DNA of 63,788 bases from Rhodospirillaceae bacterium (GCA_002716125.1 PAZH01000046.1:1-63788); one strand, 5' to 3'. Shown: positions 9,089 to 18,628, counted from the stretch's first letter. The notes: a model not told the origin generated them from the letters alone. A program made the numbers and translations.

Positions 9089-9691
9089 TCAATCCTCCTT
9101 GGAAGCGGACGCTTCCATCACATCGATGCCGTGTGTTTCTTCTTCCATCACTTCGGATATAGACGGTACGCCTGCAATCCGGGCGACGAGGTCCCAATTC
9201 CGCTGCAACAGCGCGGTGACGCTGTAGATTGTGACGAATGTGACCGTCACGACGAAGAGGCAGAGGCCCATGACCCAGAACAATTGAGGGATCCACTGCG
9301 GGGTCGCGAGAGTCGTGATCGATACGGAATTCTTATCCCATGAATCGAGAAAGGCGATCATGGCGTAATACGTCATGACCGACATGAAGTAGTGCAGAAG
9401 GATGAGCCCGATGACGTCCAGGATCGCCGTTACTTTGCGCGGCAGCATATTATACAGCGCATCGATCCGGACATTCGCCCGGTGCAGCAGACAATAGGAA
9501 TAGGCCCAAGTCGTGCTCGCAGCGAAAACATAGCCCGAATACTCGTCAGAGCCGCTCATCGTCAGCGCAAACGCTTTTCTAAACGTGACGTCGATCGTCA
9601 CCATTATCGCGGCCAGCATTAAGGCCGCGCCCCCCACCCAGACGGCAAATCTCGATATTTGCTCTAGGCGATGATGAATCATCGCTAGCAT
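9089..9691 (-). CDS. dctQ: TRAP transporter small permease (DctQ)
   Basis: 200-residue four-helix membrane subunit. Hydrophobic segments are visible around residues 13-33, 45-65, 90-112 and 130-155, and the protein has the DctQ-type arginine-containing loop HRANVRIDALYNMLPRK. A GGGAG ribosome site lies seven bases before the ATG at 9691. Sits between dctP and dctM; a strong hairpin separates it from dctP, which should lower permease expression relative to the binding protein. The acidic C-terminal tail (EVMEEETHGIDV) is somewhat longer than usual. Confidence 0.88.
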   Translation of the reverse strand: MLAMIHHRLEQISRFAVWVGGAALMLAAIMVTIDVTFRKAFALTMSGSDEYSGYVFAASTTWAYSYCLLHRANVRIDALYNMLPRKVTAILDVIGLILLHYFMSVMTYYAMIAFLDSWDKNSVSITTLATPQWIPQLFWVMGLCLFVVTVTFVTIYSVTALLQRNWDLVARIAGVPSISEVMEEETHGIDVMEASASKED

Positions 9692-9714
9692 CGTTTGGCT
9701 CCCTGGCCCAATTC

Positions 9715-9751
9715 AAAAAATAGCGTCGCGCCATATTCCAGGCGCGACGCT
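9715..9751 (-). terminator. Hairpin with U-run between dctP and dctQ (attenuator)
   Basis: Perfect 11-bp stem AGCGTCGCGCC / GGCGCGACGCT (9722-9732 with 9741-9751), loop of eight bases, followed on the minus strand by ATTTTTTG. It lies in the 85-base gap between the dctP stop and the dctQ start, so it works as an intra-operon partial terminator, a known way of making more periplasmic binding protein than permease. Confidence 0.85.
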
Positions 9752-9776
9752 GATTCTTCAAGTAAACTCCATGTAA

Positions 9777-10862
9777 TTACATGGCAGCTTTCATACCGGA
9801 AACCTTACCAATGGTGGCATTCCAATCATCCACGCATTTTTGGGTTCCGCAACGCTTCGCCCAGCGCTTGAGAACGAAGTTCTCAACCACTTCTTTGAGC
9901 TTGGCTTTGTCCGCGTCGGTCGGCTCGATCGGAACCATGCCGCCCGTCGGGAGGTCTTTACCGCTCGAATCCTTACACGGGCCGCTGGCGTTGCAGTCCA
10001 TGCCGCGCTGATCGTTCTTCGCAGTCGCTACCCACATCTCTTCTTCGAGCTTGGGCAGCTCGCGCTTGAACAACGCTTTGGTTTCGTCGTCGAGACTGTT
10101 CCAGGTCTTCAGGTTGAAGGCGAGGAACGAGGACGCGTAACCGAGACGGATACGAATGTTGTGCGTCACAACCTGCCACCACTTGGCGTTATACGCCGGC
10201 AGCGTGCCGGTCAAACCACAGTCGGCGACACCTTTTTGCAGGGCCGGAACGACCTCGGCGAACGCAATCGTAACGGCACTGCCGCCAACGCCTTCGATGA
10301 AGTCACCGAGCGTCGTGCTGTAGGTACGAATCTTTTTACCTTTAAGCTTGTCGAGACCGTAGGTCTTGATGCTCTTGTCACCAAGATTGCACCAGAGCTG
10401 CTGGCTCGGCCAACCGTAGATCATCAGCAATTTCGCGCCGTATTTTTCTTCAAACTCACGCTCGAGAACGCCGCGATAGGCTTCGTTGGCTTGGCGATAG
10501 ACCTGCAGGTCTTGAATAACACCGGCAAGGTCGGCGCCTTCGATCGCCGGGCTGTCCTGTGCGACATAGGTGGTGACACCATGAACCGCGTCATACACAC
10601 CGAGCTTCAGCAAACGCATGATCTCAAAACCGGACAGGCCGAGTTCGGTCTGGGATTTGGCATTCGCCGTGAGCTTGCCGCCCGACAGCTTCGGAAGGCG
10701 CTCTTTCCAGAACGGACCTTCGCGTTCCTTCCAGTGATCGAGGAAGCTCCAGGTCCCCACGACCTTGAACTCCCGCTTTTGCATCTCGGCGACCGCCGGC
10801 TGCGCTGCGAACGCAACGGCCCCCGCGAATGCACCGAGAATAATCTTAGACTTAAGACTCAT
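9777..10862 (-). CDS. dctP: TRAP transporter substrate-binding protein (DctP)
   Basis: 361-residue periplasmic binding protein. Start set at ATG 10862 because of a strong GGGAGG site and because the protein then begins with a clean signal peptide (MSLKSKIILGAFAGAVAFAA, cleavage near AVAEM). The DctP fold is supported by FKVVGTWSFLDHW, by the substrate-channel region around LKGKKIRTYSTTLGDF and by GGSAVTIAFAEVVPALQKGVADCG. Odd: four cysteines in two close pairs in the last third (CNASGPC and CGTQKC), likely disulfides in the periplasm. The ligand is unknown; adjacent hydantoinase and dioxygenase genes suggest an amide or acid. Confidence 0.9.
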   Translation of the reverse strand: MSLKSKIILGAFAGAVAFAAQPAVAEMQKREFKVVGTWSFLDHWKEREGPFWKERLPKLSGGKLTANAKSQTELGLSGFEIMRLLKLGVYDAVHGVTTYVAQDSPAIEGADLAGVIQDLQVYRQANEAYRGVLEREFEEKYGAKLLMIYGWPSQQLWCNLGDKSIKTYGLDKLKGKKIRTYSTTLGDFIEGVGGSAVTIAFAEVVPALQKGVADCGLTGTLPAYNAKWWQVVTHNIRIRLGYASSFLAFNLKTWNSLDDETKALFKRELPKLEEEMWVATAKNDQRGMDCNASGPCKDSSGKDLPTGGMVPIEPTDADKAKLKEVVENFVLKRWAKRCGTQKCVDDWNATIGKVSGMKAAM

Positions 10863-11168
10863 TACTGCCTCCCTGTGGCGTTGTAACCGGGTGAACGTGG
10901 GACCTCCCACGTCCAAACAATACGGGTATACCAGATGCCGCGTAAGCGAGCCGTGCGGCATCGAATAATCTGTCTAAAAGCGTAACCCCCGAAACAGGTG
11001 CCCCCGTACCTAGTGACGATATGCGTTAGACGCATTCGGAGCAGTATTTAAAGTCGGATTGCCGTGCCCAGTCAAATGGCGATTTCAATAGTGTGTTGAA
11101 GGCTTAACCCATATTGACATCCGAATGCTAAGGGCTTCTGCTGCGCGCCGGCAATTGGGGTAGCAAGT
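10863..11168. other. Divergent intergenic region, dctP / hyuA
   Basis: No gene seen. It holds the ribosome-binding sites of both flanking genes and must carry divergent promoters for the TRAP operon (minus) and hyuAB (plus). A TTGACA hexamer occurs at 11114-11119 on the plus strand but I see no convincing -10 at the right distance. No regulator gene is adjacent. Confidence 0.6.
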
Positions 11169-13229
11169 ATGGTTTGGTTTGTCGGTGTCGATGTTGGCGG
11201 CACGTTTACGGATTTCTACGCATTCGACGAGAATCACGCCGTCATTTGCGTGCATAAACGCCCCTCTACACCGGATAATCCGGCTACCGCAATTCTCGCC
11301 GGATTGGACGACCTTGCGCGAGATCAGGGCGTATCGCCGGCGGACATTTCCCGGTTCGCACACGGCACGACCGTCGCCACCAACGCGCTCATCCAGCGTC
11401 GGGGCGCAAACGTCGCTTTGATCACAACCGAAGGCTTTCGCGATCTGCTGGAAATCGGCCGGCAAATTCGGCCCAAGATGTACGATCTCAAGGCCGACGA
11501 ACCGCCGCCGCTTGTCCCAAGAGAACACCGATTCGAAGTGTCGGAGCGGATCGGCGCAGATGGACAGGTCGTTGTCGACCTTACCGATCAAGAAATTAAC
11601 GACGCGATCGAAAGAATCCGGGCGTCCGGTGCAGAGGCTTGCGCGATCGGCTTTTTGTTCGCTTTTCTGAATGCCGACCATGAAGAGCGGATCGCCGCCG
11701 CGATCAAGGCAACTTTGCCGGAAGTGCACTTATCACTGTCGAGCGGCGTTCAACCGGAGTTCCGCGAGTATGAGCGCCTTTCGACAACCGTTCTGAACGC
11801 CTATCTCCAGCCCGCCGTCGCACGCTACATGGAAAGCCTCAAGGCCGGCCTGATCGAACGCGCACCCGACGCGGCCATCGGGATCAATCAATCCTCCGGC
11901 GGGCTGATGTCCGTCGAGCGCGCCGGCGAATACCCGATCCGTACCGCCCTTTCCGGCCCGGCCGCGGGCGTGGTCGGCGCGGTGCATATTGCTCAATTAG
12001 CGGGTTATGACGACGTCATAACGCTCGACATGGGCGGGACCAGTGCCGATGTCGCGCTCATCCAAGGTGGCAAAGCGGGTATCAGCTTCGATCAAAGAGT
12101 CGCGGATTTCCCGGTCCGTCTGCCGATGGTCGATGTCAACACGATCGGTGCTGGTGGCGGCTCGATCGCCTGGTTCGACCGGGACGGTCTTCTGAAAGTC
12201 GGCCCGGCGAGCGCCGGCGCAGACCCCGGACCCGCTTGCTATGGACTTGGAGGCACCGAGCCGACCGTCTCCGATGCGAACCTCGTTCTTGGTCGTCTTT
12301 CGCCACGGGGCCTTTTGGACGGTAAAATGGCGCTCAACGCGGCGCTATCCGAGAACGCGTTTTCCGCGATCTCCGAGAAGCTCGGCTTTTCGGTCGAACG
12401 GACGGCACATGGGGTTATCGGTATTGTCGTCGCGAATATGGTTCGCGCCATTCGCGCCGTATCGGTCGAACGCGGACACGACCCCCGCGCATTTGCCTTA
12501 ATGGCACTTGGCGGCGCGGGTCCGTTACATGCGGTCGATGTCGCGCGGATTTTGGGTATTTCAGCCGTGATAATCCCGCCTGCCCCCGGCATCCTGTGCG
12601 CACAAGGTTTGGTCGTTTCGGACTTAAAAGAGGATTTCGTCGCAAGCGATAGAATTCAGGTCGATGACGAAAATCTCGATACGATTTCAAACCACGTGTC
12701 GACATTGATTGAACGCGCGCAAGCGTGGTTTGAAGACGAAAAGATTTCTCCAGACCAACGATGGCTCGAACTTCATTTCGACATGCGCTATGTCGGCCAG
12801 AACTTTGAACTGGCCGTCCCTGTGGGCGAGACGAATACGGCTTCGCAGGAAGAGTTCTCCATTGTGGCGGAAAAACTCATGGATGCCTTCTATGCTGCGC
12901 ATGAGCAGGCATACGGCTACTTCAATCCGCACGATCCGGCCGAAGTCGTCAATCTGAGACTAACCGCGTGGGGCCGTTTGAAACGACCGGAAATCGAACC
13001 CGGCACCTTGTCAAAAGAGGCAGCGGCGGCCTCCGGCACCCGGAGCGTCCATTTCTCCGCCGACGGCGCTGTCGAAGCGCAGGTCTACCATCGCGATGCA
13101 TTGGTGCCGGGTCACCGAATCGCGGGGCCCGCCGTTGTCGAACAGCTCGACACGACGGTGCTGATTTATCCGGGCGACACGGCGCGTGTCGACGAAGCTC
13201 TCAACCTCATCATCGAGTTATCCGCATGA
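11169..13229 (+). CDS. hyuA: Hydantoinase/oxoprolinase subunit A family protein
   Basis: 686-residue ATP-dependent amidohydrolase/carboxylase subunit of the hydantoinase A/oxoprolinase family. The actin-like ATPase phosphate loop is seen at the N terminus (DVGGTFTDFYAF) and again centrally (LDMGGTSADVALI); HGTTVATNALIQRRG, LSGPAAGVVGA and the MALGGAGPLHA block are family landmarks. It overlaps HyuB by ATGA, so the two subunits are co-translated. Family members hydrolyse N-methylhydantoins, 5-oxoproline or, as acetophenone-type carboxylases, activate ketones; which one is not decidable here. GGGG precedes the ATG. Confidence 0.92.
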   Translation: MVWFVGVDVGGTFTDFYAFDENHAVICVHKRPSTPDNPATAILAGLDDLARDQGVSPADISRFAHGTTVATNALIQRRGANVALITTEGFRDLLEIGRQIRPKMYDLKADEPPPLVPREHRFEVSERIGADGQVVVDLTDQEINDAIERIRASGAEACAIGFLFAFLNADHEERIAAAIKATLPEVHLSLSSGVQPEFREYERLSTTVLNAYLQPAVARYMESLKAGLIERAPDAAIGINQSSGGLMSVERAGEYPIRTALSGPAAGVVGAVHIAQLAGYDDVITLDMGGTSADVALIQGGKAGISFDQRVADFPVRLPMVDVNTIGAGGGSIAWFDRDGLLKVGPASAGADPGPACYGLGGTEPTVSDANLVLGRLSPRGLLDGKMALNAALSENAFSAISEKLGFSVERTAHGVIGIVVANMVRAIRAVSVERGHDPRAFALMALGGAGPLHAVDVARILGISAVIIPPAPGILCAQGLVVSDLKEDFVASDRIQVDDENLDTISNHVSTLIERAQAWFEDEKISPDQRWLELHFDMRYVGQNFELAVPVGETNTASQEEFSIVAEKLMDAFYAAHEQAYGYFNPHDPAEVVNLRLTAWGRLKRPEIEPGTLSKEAAAASGTRSVHFSADGAVEAQVYHRDALVPGHRIAGPAVVEQLDTTVLIYPGDTARVDEALNLIIELSA

Positions 13230-14905
13230 GTAAAGCCTACGACTTGGATCCGATCACGTTGGAGATCATCTTTAACGGTCTTCGCTCTATTACGGATGAG
13301 ACGTTCATCGCCCTCACGAAGAGCTCGTATTCGACGAATATCAAAGAACGCCGCGATCATTCGACCGCAATTTGCGACATCGAAGGCCAGCTTATCGTTC
13401 AAGCCGAAAACTCGCTGCCGATCCACTTGGCTTCCATGTGCGGGCTGATGGAGAATCTGTTGGCGAAGTACAAGCTTGAAGATATTGAAGACGGCGACCT
13501 CTTCGTTGCCAACGACCCGCATGTGGCAGGCGGCACGCATTTGCCGGATATCAACCTCGCCATGCCGGTGTTCACCGACGGCAAACTCACCGCATTCGTC
13601 TGCAATATTGCACACCATGCGGATGTCGGTGGCATGGCGCCAGGTTCGATGGCGGGCGGCATGTCCGAAATCTATCAAGAAGGTCTCCGTATTCCCGTCG
13701 TGAAGCTCTTCCGTCGAGGCGAGCTTCAAGAAGACCTGTTCGAGTTATTATTGTTGAATGTCCGAATTCCGGAAGAGCGCCGCGGTGACTATTATGCGCA
13801 GATCGCGTCCTGTCGCCTTGGTCGGAGACGATTGCTGGAAGCCTATAAAACCTATTCGGTCGACACCATCAACGCAGCCTTCCAGGATATCGTATCCCGG
13901 ACAGAGCAACGGATGCGTGAAGCGGTTGCGAGCATTCCGGACGGCACCTACACCTTCGAAGACGTGATGGACGATGACGGGCTCGGGACCGTCGACATCC
14001 CGATCAAGGTCAAGATCGACGTCGCGGGCGACCGGGTCAAATTCGACTTCAACGGCACGTCCCCGCAGGTCGCCGGCAATATCAACGTCACCTTGAATGC
14101 AACGCAGGCGGCCGTAGCCTATTGCTTGAAAGCCCTGCTCGATCCGGAAATTCCGAACAATCAAGGCGTGCTCGAAGTCTGCGAGATCGAGTGCCCCTCC
14201 GGAACGCTTTTGAATTGTGCCCCACCGGCCCCTGTCGCCGCGCGCGCAAATACCAGCCAACGCATTATCGACGTCGTAATCGGCGCCCTCGCCGACGCCC
14301 TGCCCGACGCTGTTGTCGGTGCGGCCAACGGCGCAAACACGACAGCCGTCTTCTCCGGTGTCGATCCGGCGACGGGAAAAGACTATCTCTACTTGGAGAC
14401 ATTGGGCGGCGGCTTCGGGGGTCGCAACGACCGTGACGGCAAGGACGGCGTCCAAGTCCATATAACCAATACTTCTAACCTTCCCGTTGAAGTCATCGAG
14501 ATGGAATATCCCCTGCGCGTATTGAGCTATGGCCTGGTCGAAGACTCGGGCGGCGCCGGCACCTATCGGGGTGGAATGGGGCTGCGCCGAGAAATTACGC
14601 CTGTCGGACACGACTGTATCTTCAACGGCGCGGGCGAGCGGTTTCGTCACGCCCCTTGGGGCGTTTTCGGCGGCGCGGATGGCGGCCGGGGACGGTTCCT
14701 TCACACCCACCCCAACGCAAGCGAAGAACAACTCGAAATCAAACCGTCCGGGATCGTCTTGAAGGAAGGCGCGAAGATTCTCGTGGAAACACCGGGGTCC
14801 GGCGGCTACGGCGCCCCCGACCAACGGTCGGAGGCCGATATCGAGACTGACCGCAGGAGCGGTAAATTCTCAGACGCCTATCTCAAGCGTCACTACGGCA
14901 ACTAA
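13226..14905 (+). CDS. hyuB: Hydantoinase B/oxoprolinase family protein
   Basis: 559-residue partner of HyuA. Start at ATG 13226, overlapping the hyuA stop; the protein then begins MSKAYDLDPITLEIIFNGLR, the standard HyuB opening. Further landmarks: SSYSTNIKERRDHSTAI, PHVAGGTHLPDINL, the HHADVGGMAPGSM metal-site-like block, NTSQRIIDVVIGAL and ETLGGGFGGRNDRDG, ending with VETPGSGGYGAP. It should form a heteromeric complex with HyuA in the cytoplasm. Its stop lies six bases from the convergent DUF2948 stop. Confidence 0.92.
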   Translation: MSKAYDLDPITLEIIFNGLRSITDETFIALTKSSYSTNIKERRDHSTAICDIEGQLIVQAENSLPIHLASMCGLMENLLAKYKLEDIEDGDLFVANDPHVAGGTHLPDINLAMPVFTDGKLTAFVCNIAHHADVGGMAPGSMAGGMSEIYQEGLRIPVVKLFRRGELQEDLFELLLLNVRIPEERRGDYYAQIASCRLGRRRLLEAYKTYSVDTINAAFQDIVSRTEQRMREAVASIPDGTYTFEDVMDDDGLGTVDIPIKVKIDVAGDRVKFDFNGTSPQVAGNINVTLNATQAAVAYCLKALLDPEIPNNQGVLEVCEIECPSGTLLNCAPPAPVAARANTSQRIIDVVIGALADALPDAVVGAANGANTTAVFSGVDPATGKDYLYLETLGGGFGGRNDRDGKDGVQVHITNTSNLPVEVIEMEYPLRVLSYGLVEDSGGAGTYRGGMGLRREITPVGHDCIFNGAGERFRHAPWGVFGGADGGRGRFLHTHPNASEEQLEIKPSGIVLKEGAKILVETPGSGGYGAPDQRSEADIETDRRSGKFSDAYLKRHYGN

Positions 14906-14911
14906 AGCGCT

Positions 14912-15343
14912 CTAGTCCGGATTATGCTCGGGCCGCCATATGGTCGGCCAAGGTACGTCCAAATCCTTGAGGGCGCATAAGAGACCATCAACTTCGAGAC
15001 GTATAGCGGCACCGCCTGCGAAATGGAGCACGACCACCCCCGCGTCATACGCAATCGACAAGAGGGAGATAAAGCGATCCGGATCGCTTCGGTCGATTTG
15101 ACGGTATTGTACCTTATTTACCCGATCAAAGCGCAAACCAGCATGGACCCGTTCGCCTGGCGTCGCCGTTTCGCCATCTTCCCAGCGAAAACGGTTCACC
15201 GCTAAGGCGAACGTCGCCTCTTTCTCGAGATAGACCATGTCGAAAACCGGCACGATGGCGTCCTGCAATACGGACGAGACGACCGAGAGATCCTGCACAT
15301 CGTGCGCAAGGAGACTAAGAGCGGTTTGTCCGTCTTCAGGCAT
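14912..15343 (-). CDS. DUF2948 family protein
   Basis: 143-residue conserved alphaproteobacterial protein of unknown function. Family features: LLAHDVQDLSVVSSVLQDAI at the N terminus, an NRFRWE segment, a basic central stretch and the C-terminal DVPWPTIWRPEHNP. It follows murA by 18 bases on the same strand, its usual place; normally hisG-hisD come next, but here the hyuAB/TRAP block intervenes. Confidence 0.88.
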   Translation of the reverse strand: MPEDGQTALSLLAHDVQDLSVVSSVLQDAIVPVFDMVYLEKEATFALAVNRFRWEDGETATPGERVHAGLRFDRVNKVQYRQIDRSDPDRFISLLSIAYDAGVVVLHFAGGAAIRLEVDGLLCALKDLDVPWPTIWRPEHNPD

Positions 15344-15361
15344 CGGGTTTACCAGTACGCC

Positions 15362-16642
15362 TTAGTCCCAAATTCGCTCGATATCGGCGCCGCATGCCGC
15401 CAACTTCTCCTCGACCCGCTCATATCCCCGGTCCAGATGATATACCCGATTGACGATCGTCTCACCTTCGGCGGCGAGGCCCGCCAGCACCAATGAGACG
15501 GAGGCTCGTAAATCCGTGGCCATCACCGGAGCGCCTGTGAGGCGTTCGACACCGCGCACCAATGCCGAGCCACCGTGAAGCGTAATATTGGCGCCCATCC
15601 GGGCCAATTCCGGAACGTGCATGAACCGGTTCTCGAAGATCGTCTCCGTGACCATCGCCGCCCCGTCCGCGACCGTCATCAACGCCATGAATTGCGCCTG
15701 GAGATCGGTCGGAAATCCAGGATACGGCTCGGTCATCGCGTCGACGCCGGCGACGCGACCGTTTATCGCCACGACACGAATGCCTGCATCCGTCGGTTCC
15801 ATCGAAATTCCCGCCGCTTTCATCACATCCACGAAACTACCGATATGCGTGAGGTCCGCACCCAAAAGCTCGACGTCTCCGCCCGTGATGGCCGCAGCCG
15901 CGGCGAACGTGCCCGTCTCGATCCGGTCGGGTAGTACCGAGTGCACGGCACCGTGCAGCGCCTCGACTCCGTCGATCGTAATCGTGTCGGTCCCGATGCC
16001 TTCGATCTGTGCGCCCATTGCTTGCAGGCAATGACCAAGGTCTTGCACTTCCGGTTCGCGCGCCGCGTTCAGCAATGTGGTGCGGCCTTTCGCAAGCGCC
16101 GCCGCCATCATGAGATTCTCGGTCGCGCCGACGGAAACGAATGGGAAGACCACCTGCCCGCCAACGAGCCCGTTCGGCGCCCGCGCCTCGATATATCCGC
16201 CGTCGAGTTCGATCTCGGCGCCAAGCTCCTGCAGCCCTTTGAGATGCAGATCGACCGGACGCGTGCCAATGGCGCAGCCGCCCGGCTGCGAGACCCGCGC
16301 CTCACCGCAGCGCGCAAGAATAGGCCCCAAGACAAGCACGCTGGCCCGCATCTTCCGGACGAGATCGTACGGCGCCGTCGTATCCACAATATCCGCGGCA
16401 TGGAAATGCGCGACCCGACCTTTATTCGGCCCGTCACCGCCGTTTACTTCGATGGCGACGCCGTGATGCTCCAACAAACTCGACAAGGTCGCGATATCCG
16501 CCAAACGCGGCAGATTTTCCAGCGTCAGCGTCTCGTCGGTCAGCAGGGAAGCGGCCATCAACGGCAGCGCCGCATTCTTCGCACCCGAAATCGATATCTG
16601 CCCCGCCAAACGCTGACCGCCGACAACACGGATGCGCGGCAT
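15362..16642 (-). CDS. murA: UDP-N-acetylglucosamine 1-carboxyvinyltransferase
   Basis: First committed step of peptidoglycan synthesis: transfers enolpyruvate from PEP to UDP-GlcNAc. 426 residues from the ATG at 16642, which aligns with other MurA N termini (RIRVVGG followed by [10 protein letters not shown]). The PEP-binding catalytic Cys is in [27 protein letters not shown] and [15 protein letters not shown] are also seen. A longer start at 16702 has a slightly better GAAAG ribosome site and adds 20 low-complexity residues, so the start is uncertain. Heads the murA-DUF2948 unit. Confidence 0.94.
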   Translation of the reverse strand: MPRIRVVGGQRLAGQISISGAKNAALPLMAASLLTDETLTLENLPRLADIATLSSLLEHHGVAIEVNGGDGPNKGRVAHFHAADIVDTTAPYDLVRKMRASVLVLGPILARCGEARVSQPGGCAIGTRPVDLHLKGLQELGAEIELDGGYIEARAPNGLVGGQVVFPFVSVGATENLMMAAALAKGRTTLLNAAREPEVQDLGHCLQAMGAQIEGIGTDTITIDGVEALHGAVHSVLPDRIETGTFAAAAAITGGDVELLGADLTHIGSFVDVMKAAGISMEPTDAGIRVVAINGRVAGVDAMTEPYPGFPTDLQAQFMALMTVADGAAMVTETIFENRFMHVPELARMGANITLHGGSALVRGVERLTGAPVMATDLRASVSLVLAGLAAEGETIVNRVYHLDRGYERVEEKLAACGADIERIWD

Positions 16643-16867
16643 GCCGCCGCCCTTCGTCGTACTTGTCGATCGGTCGGTCGCACCGTCGTCTCTGGGTGTC
16701 ATGGAATTTCTTTCGGATGCTGCAATCTGTCTTCCGTCATCCCTTCCCTACTTAAACAATGCGGCGATCTCAAGGCGAAGCGAAAAACGCCGCAACTATA
16801 TCGATTTCCGGACGACCGATCTCCGACACGAAGTGCTGGAATTCACAGATTCCGGTAGTCGAGTCGA

Positions 16868-18406
16868 TCATTCATCCCCATCCGTTCGCTTCGGCATCCG
16901 GACCATCCAGATCAACGGCAGGACGATGACGCTTGCAACGGTATAAAGCCCGAACGCATTCAAGAAGCCGATCATATCGGCCTGATTGCTGACCTCCTCG
17001 GCAATCCGCGCCAAGCCGGTCGTCGTCTCCGTATCCCACACATTCAGGTACTGCGGAAAATTCAGAATCTCGTTGAACGGCGAAACGAATTCCGTCATCC
17101 GCGCGTAGTTCGACGTTCCGGTGCGGATTACCATCGTCACGCTGATCGAGATAAAAATGCTGCTGCCGACGTTCCGCAGCAGATGGAAGACCGCTGTTGT
17201 CTCTGCCAGATATCGACGCTCCAAAGTCGCAAAGGTGGCAACGACAAGCGGAACCCAGATGAGACCGACCGAGGTCCCTTGCATGAAACTTGCGACCATG
17301 ACGTCGGCGATACCGACATTCATATCGAAGGTCATCATGTGAACCCCCGATAAAGCCTGTAGCGAAAACCCGAGAGTCATGCCGACCCTTGGATCGAAAC
17401 GGCTGAGACGGCCTGCCAAGAAGAAACCTAAGATCGCACCCGCACCGCGCGTGCCGAGCAACGTGCCGATGATCGCTTCGGGATATCCGCCGAGATCCTT
17501 CAGCATCGGTGGCATCACGACCATCGGCGTAAAGTTCAACATGCCGTAGATCAGAACGATGAGAAGGCCGAGCGAATAATTGTTGTCGCGGAGCAAACGC
17601 AGATCGAGAAACGGCCGGTCCGCCATAAAGCTGTGAATGAGAAACGCATAGAGCGCACAGCAACCGATGACGATTTCAAGAATGATCTCGGGCGAGTCCA
17701 GCCAATCGAGGCGCTGCCCCCGGTCGAGCACCAGCTGCAGACAGGAGAGCGCCGCGGCCAGCAGCATAAACCCGGTCCAATCGAAACGGAGTTTGGCCTG
17801 GCGGCCACCATCGCTGAGGAACACCCATAGACTGACAAAACCAACCAACGCCAACGGGACCAGCATGTAGAACGCATAGCGCCAGTTATAAAGTTCCGTT
17901 AAATACCCGCCGAGAACGGGTCCGAAGATCGGTCCCACCACCACGCCCATGCCGAAGATCGAGGTGACCAGGCTATGCTGCCGGCGGGGGAAGATATCGA
18001 GAATGATCGCCTGCGCCAGCGGGATGGTTGGCGCACCGAAGCCGCCCTGGAGGATCCGGAAGAAGACCAGCGCCTCCAAAGATTCAGCGACACCACACAA
18101 GAATGTCGAAATGCAGAATCCGGCTTGCGAAACCAACATGACGTTGCGCCAGCCGAACCGGCCGGCAAGCCAGCCGGACATCGGAGTCACCACGGCCGTC
18201 GCCAGTATATTGAAGGTCATCACCCAGGTGATTTGATCCGGCGTCGCGGAGAGGCTGCCCTGCATCTGCGGCAGGACAACGCTGACGATCAAGATCGTCA
18301 TCGCATAGAGCGTCGTCGACGTCATGATCGCCGCCATGATCATCCAGCGGCGGAACGCGGTCATGCTTTCTCCGGAATCCGGTGACGTCGCTTCGGCGGA
18401 TGACAT
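16868..18406 (-). CDS. MFS efflux transporter, DHA2 (EmrB/QacA) family
   Basis: 512-residue inner-membrane drug:H+ antiporter-like protein with about 14 predicted helices. Motif A-like GWLAGRFGWRNVML follows TM2, the motif C region is GMGVVVGPIFGPVLGG in TM5, and WVMTFNILATAVVTPMSGW covers TM2. In the known EmrAB arrangement a membrane-fusion EmrA would be encoded beside it; none is here, so it may act alone. It lies 42 bases after the 59-aa gene, probably in one transcript. Confidence 0.88.
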   Translation of the reverse strand: MSSAEATSPDSGESMTAFRRWMIMAAIMTSTTLYAMTILIVSVVLPQMQGSLSATPDQITWVMTFNILATAVVTPMSGWLAGRFGWRNVMLVSQAGFCISTFLCGVAESLEALVFFRILQGGFGAPTIPLAQAIILDIFPRRQHSLVTSIFGMGVVVGPIFGPVLGGYLTELYNWRYAFYMLVPLALVGFVSLWVFLSDGGRQAKLRFDWTGFMLLAAALSCLQLVLDRGQRLDWLDSPEIILEIVIGCCALYAFLIHSFMADRPFLDLRLLRDNNYSLGLLIVLIYGMLNFTPMVVMPPMLKDLGGYPEAIIGTLLGTRGAGAILGFFLAGRLSRFDPRVGMTLGFSLQALSGVHMMTFDMNVGIADVMVASFMQGTSVGLIWVPLVVATFATLERRYLAETTAVFHLLRNVGSSIFISISVTMVIRTGTSNYARMTEFVSPFNEILNFPQYLNVWDTETTTGLARIAEEVSNQADMIGFLNAFGLYTVASVIVLPLIWMVRMPKRTDGDE

Positions 18407-18448
18407 TAGGCGCGCGTATCCTTCGACTCAAATCGCGAACGGAACCGT

Positions 18449-18628
18449 TCAGCAATCGCCCGGCGTGTCTTCCCTGTCGGACCCGTCGGTCGTCCGGCTG
18501 CGCTGCTGTGCTTTGCGTTTGAGCAGGTTCTGACGCAAAAGAGCAGCCTGACGCTCGGCCCGCGCCGCCTTGGCTTCTTGGCCTTTTTTGCTGAGGCGCG
18601 GTTCGGGTTTGGAAGTCTTATCCGGCAT
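18449..18628 (-). CDS. Small basic conserved protein, 59 aa
   Basis: Short gene translated on the minus strand from ATG 18628 to TGA at 18449. The product is highly charged and helical: MPDKTSKPEPRLSKKGQEAK, then an Ala/Arg/Glu-rich helix containing RAERQAALLRQNLLKRKAQQ and an acidic tail ending GDC. This layout (K-P-rich start, R-x-x-x-A-x-x-L-R-x-N-L-x-x-R-K-x-Q) resembles small uncharacterised proteins common in Rhodospirillales genomes. A longer frame at 18406-18645 on the same strand looks like a shadow because it has no such pattern. It precedes the MFS gene by 42 bases. Function unknown. Confidence 0.65.
   Translation of the reverse strand: MPDKTSKPEPRLSKKGQEAKAARAERQAALLRQNLLKRKAQQRSRTTDGSDREDTPGDC

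Noticed and set aside
5923..14905. A transposon or integrated element between the his genes and DUF2948
   Set aside because: No transposase, integrase, terminal repeats or tRNA-type attachment site was found at the borders; the block is described as a catabolic insertion without a mechanism.
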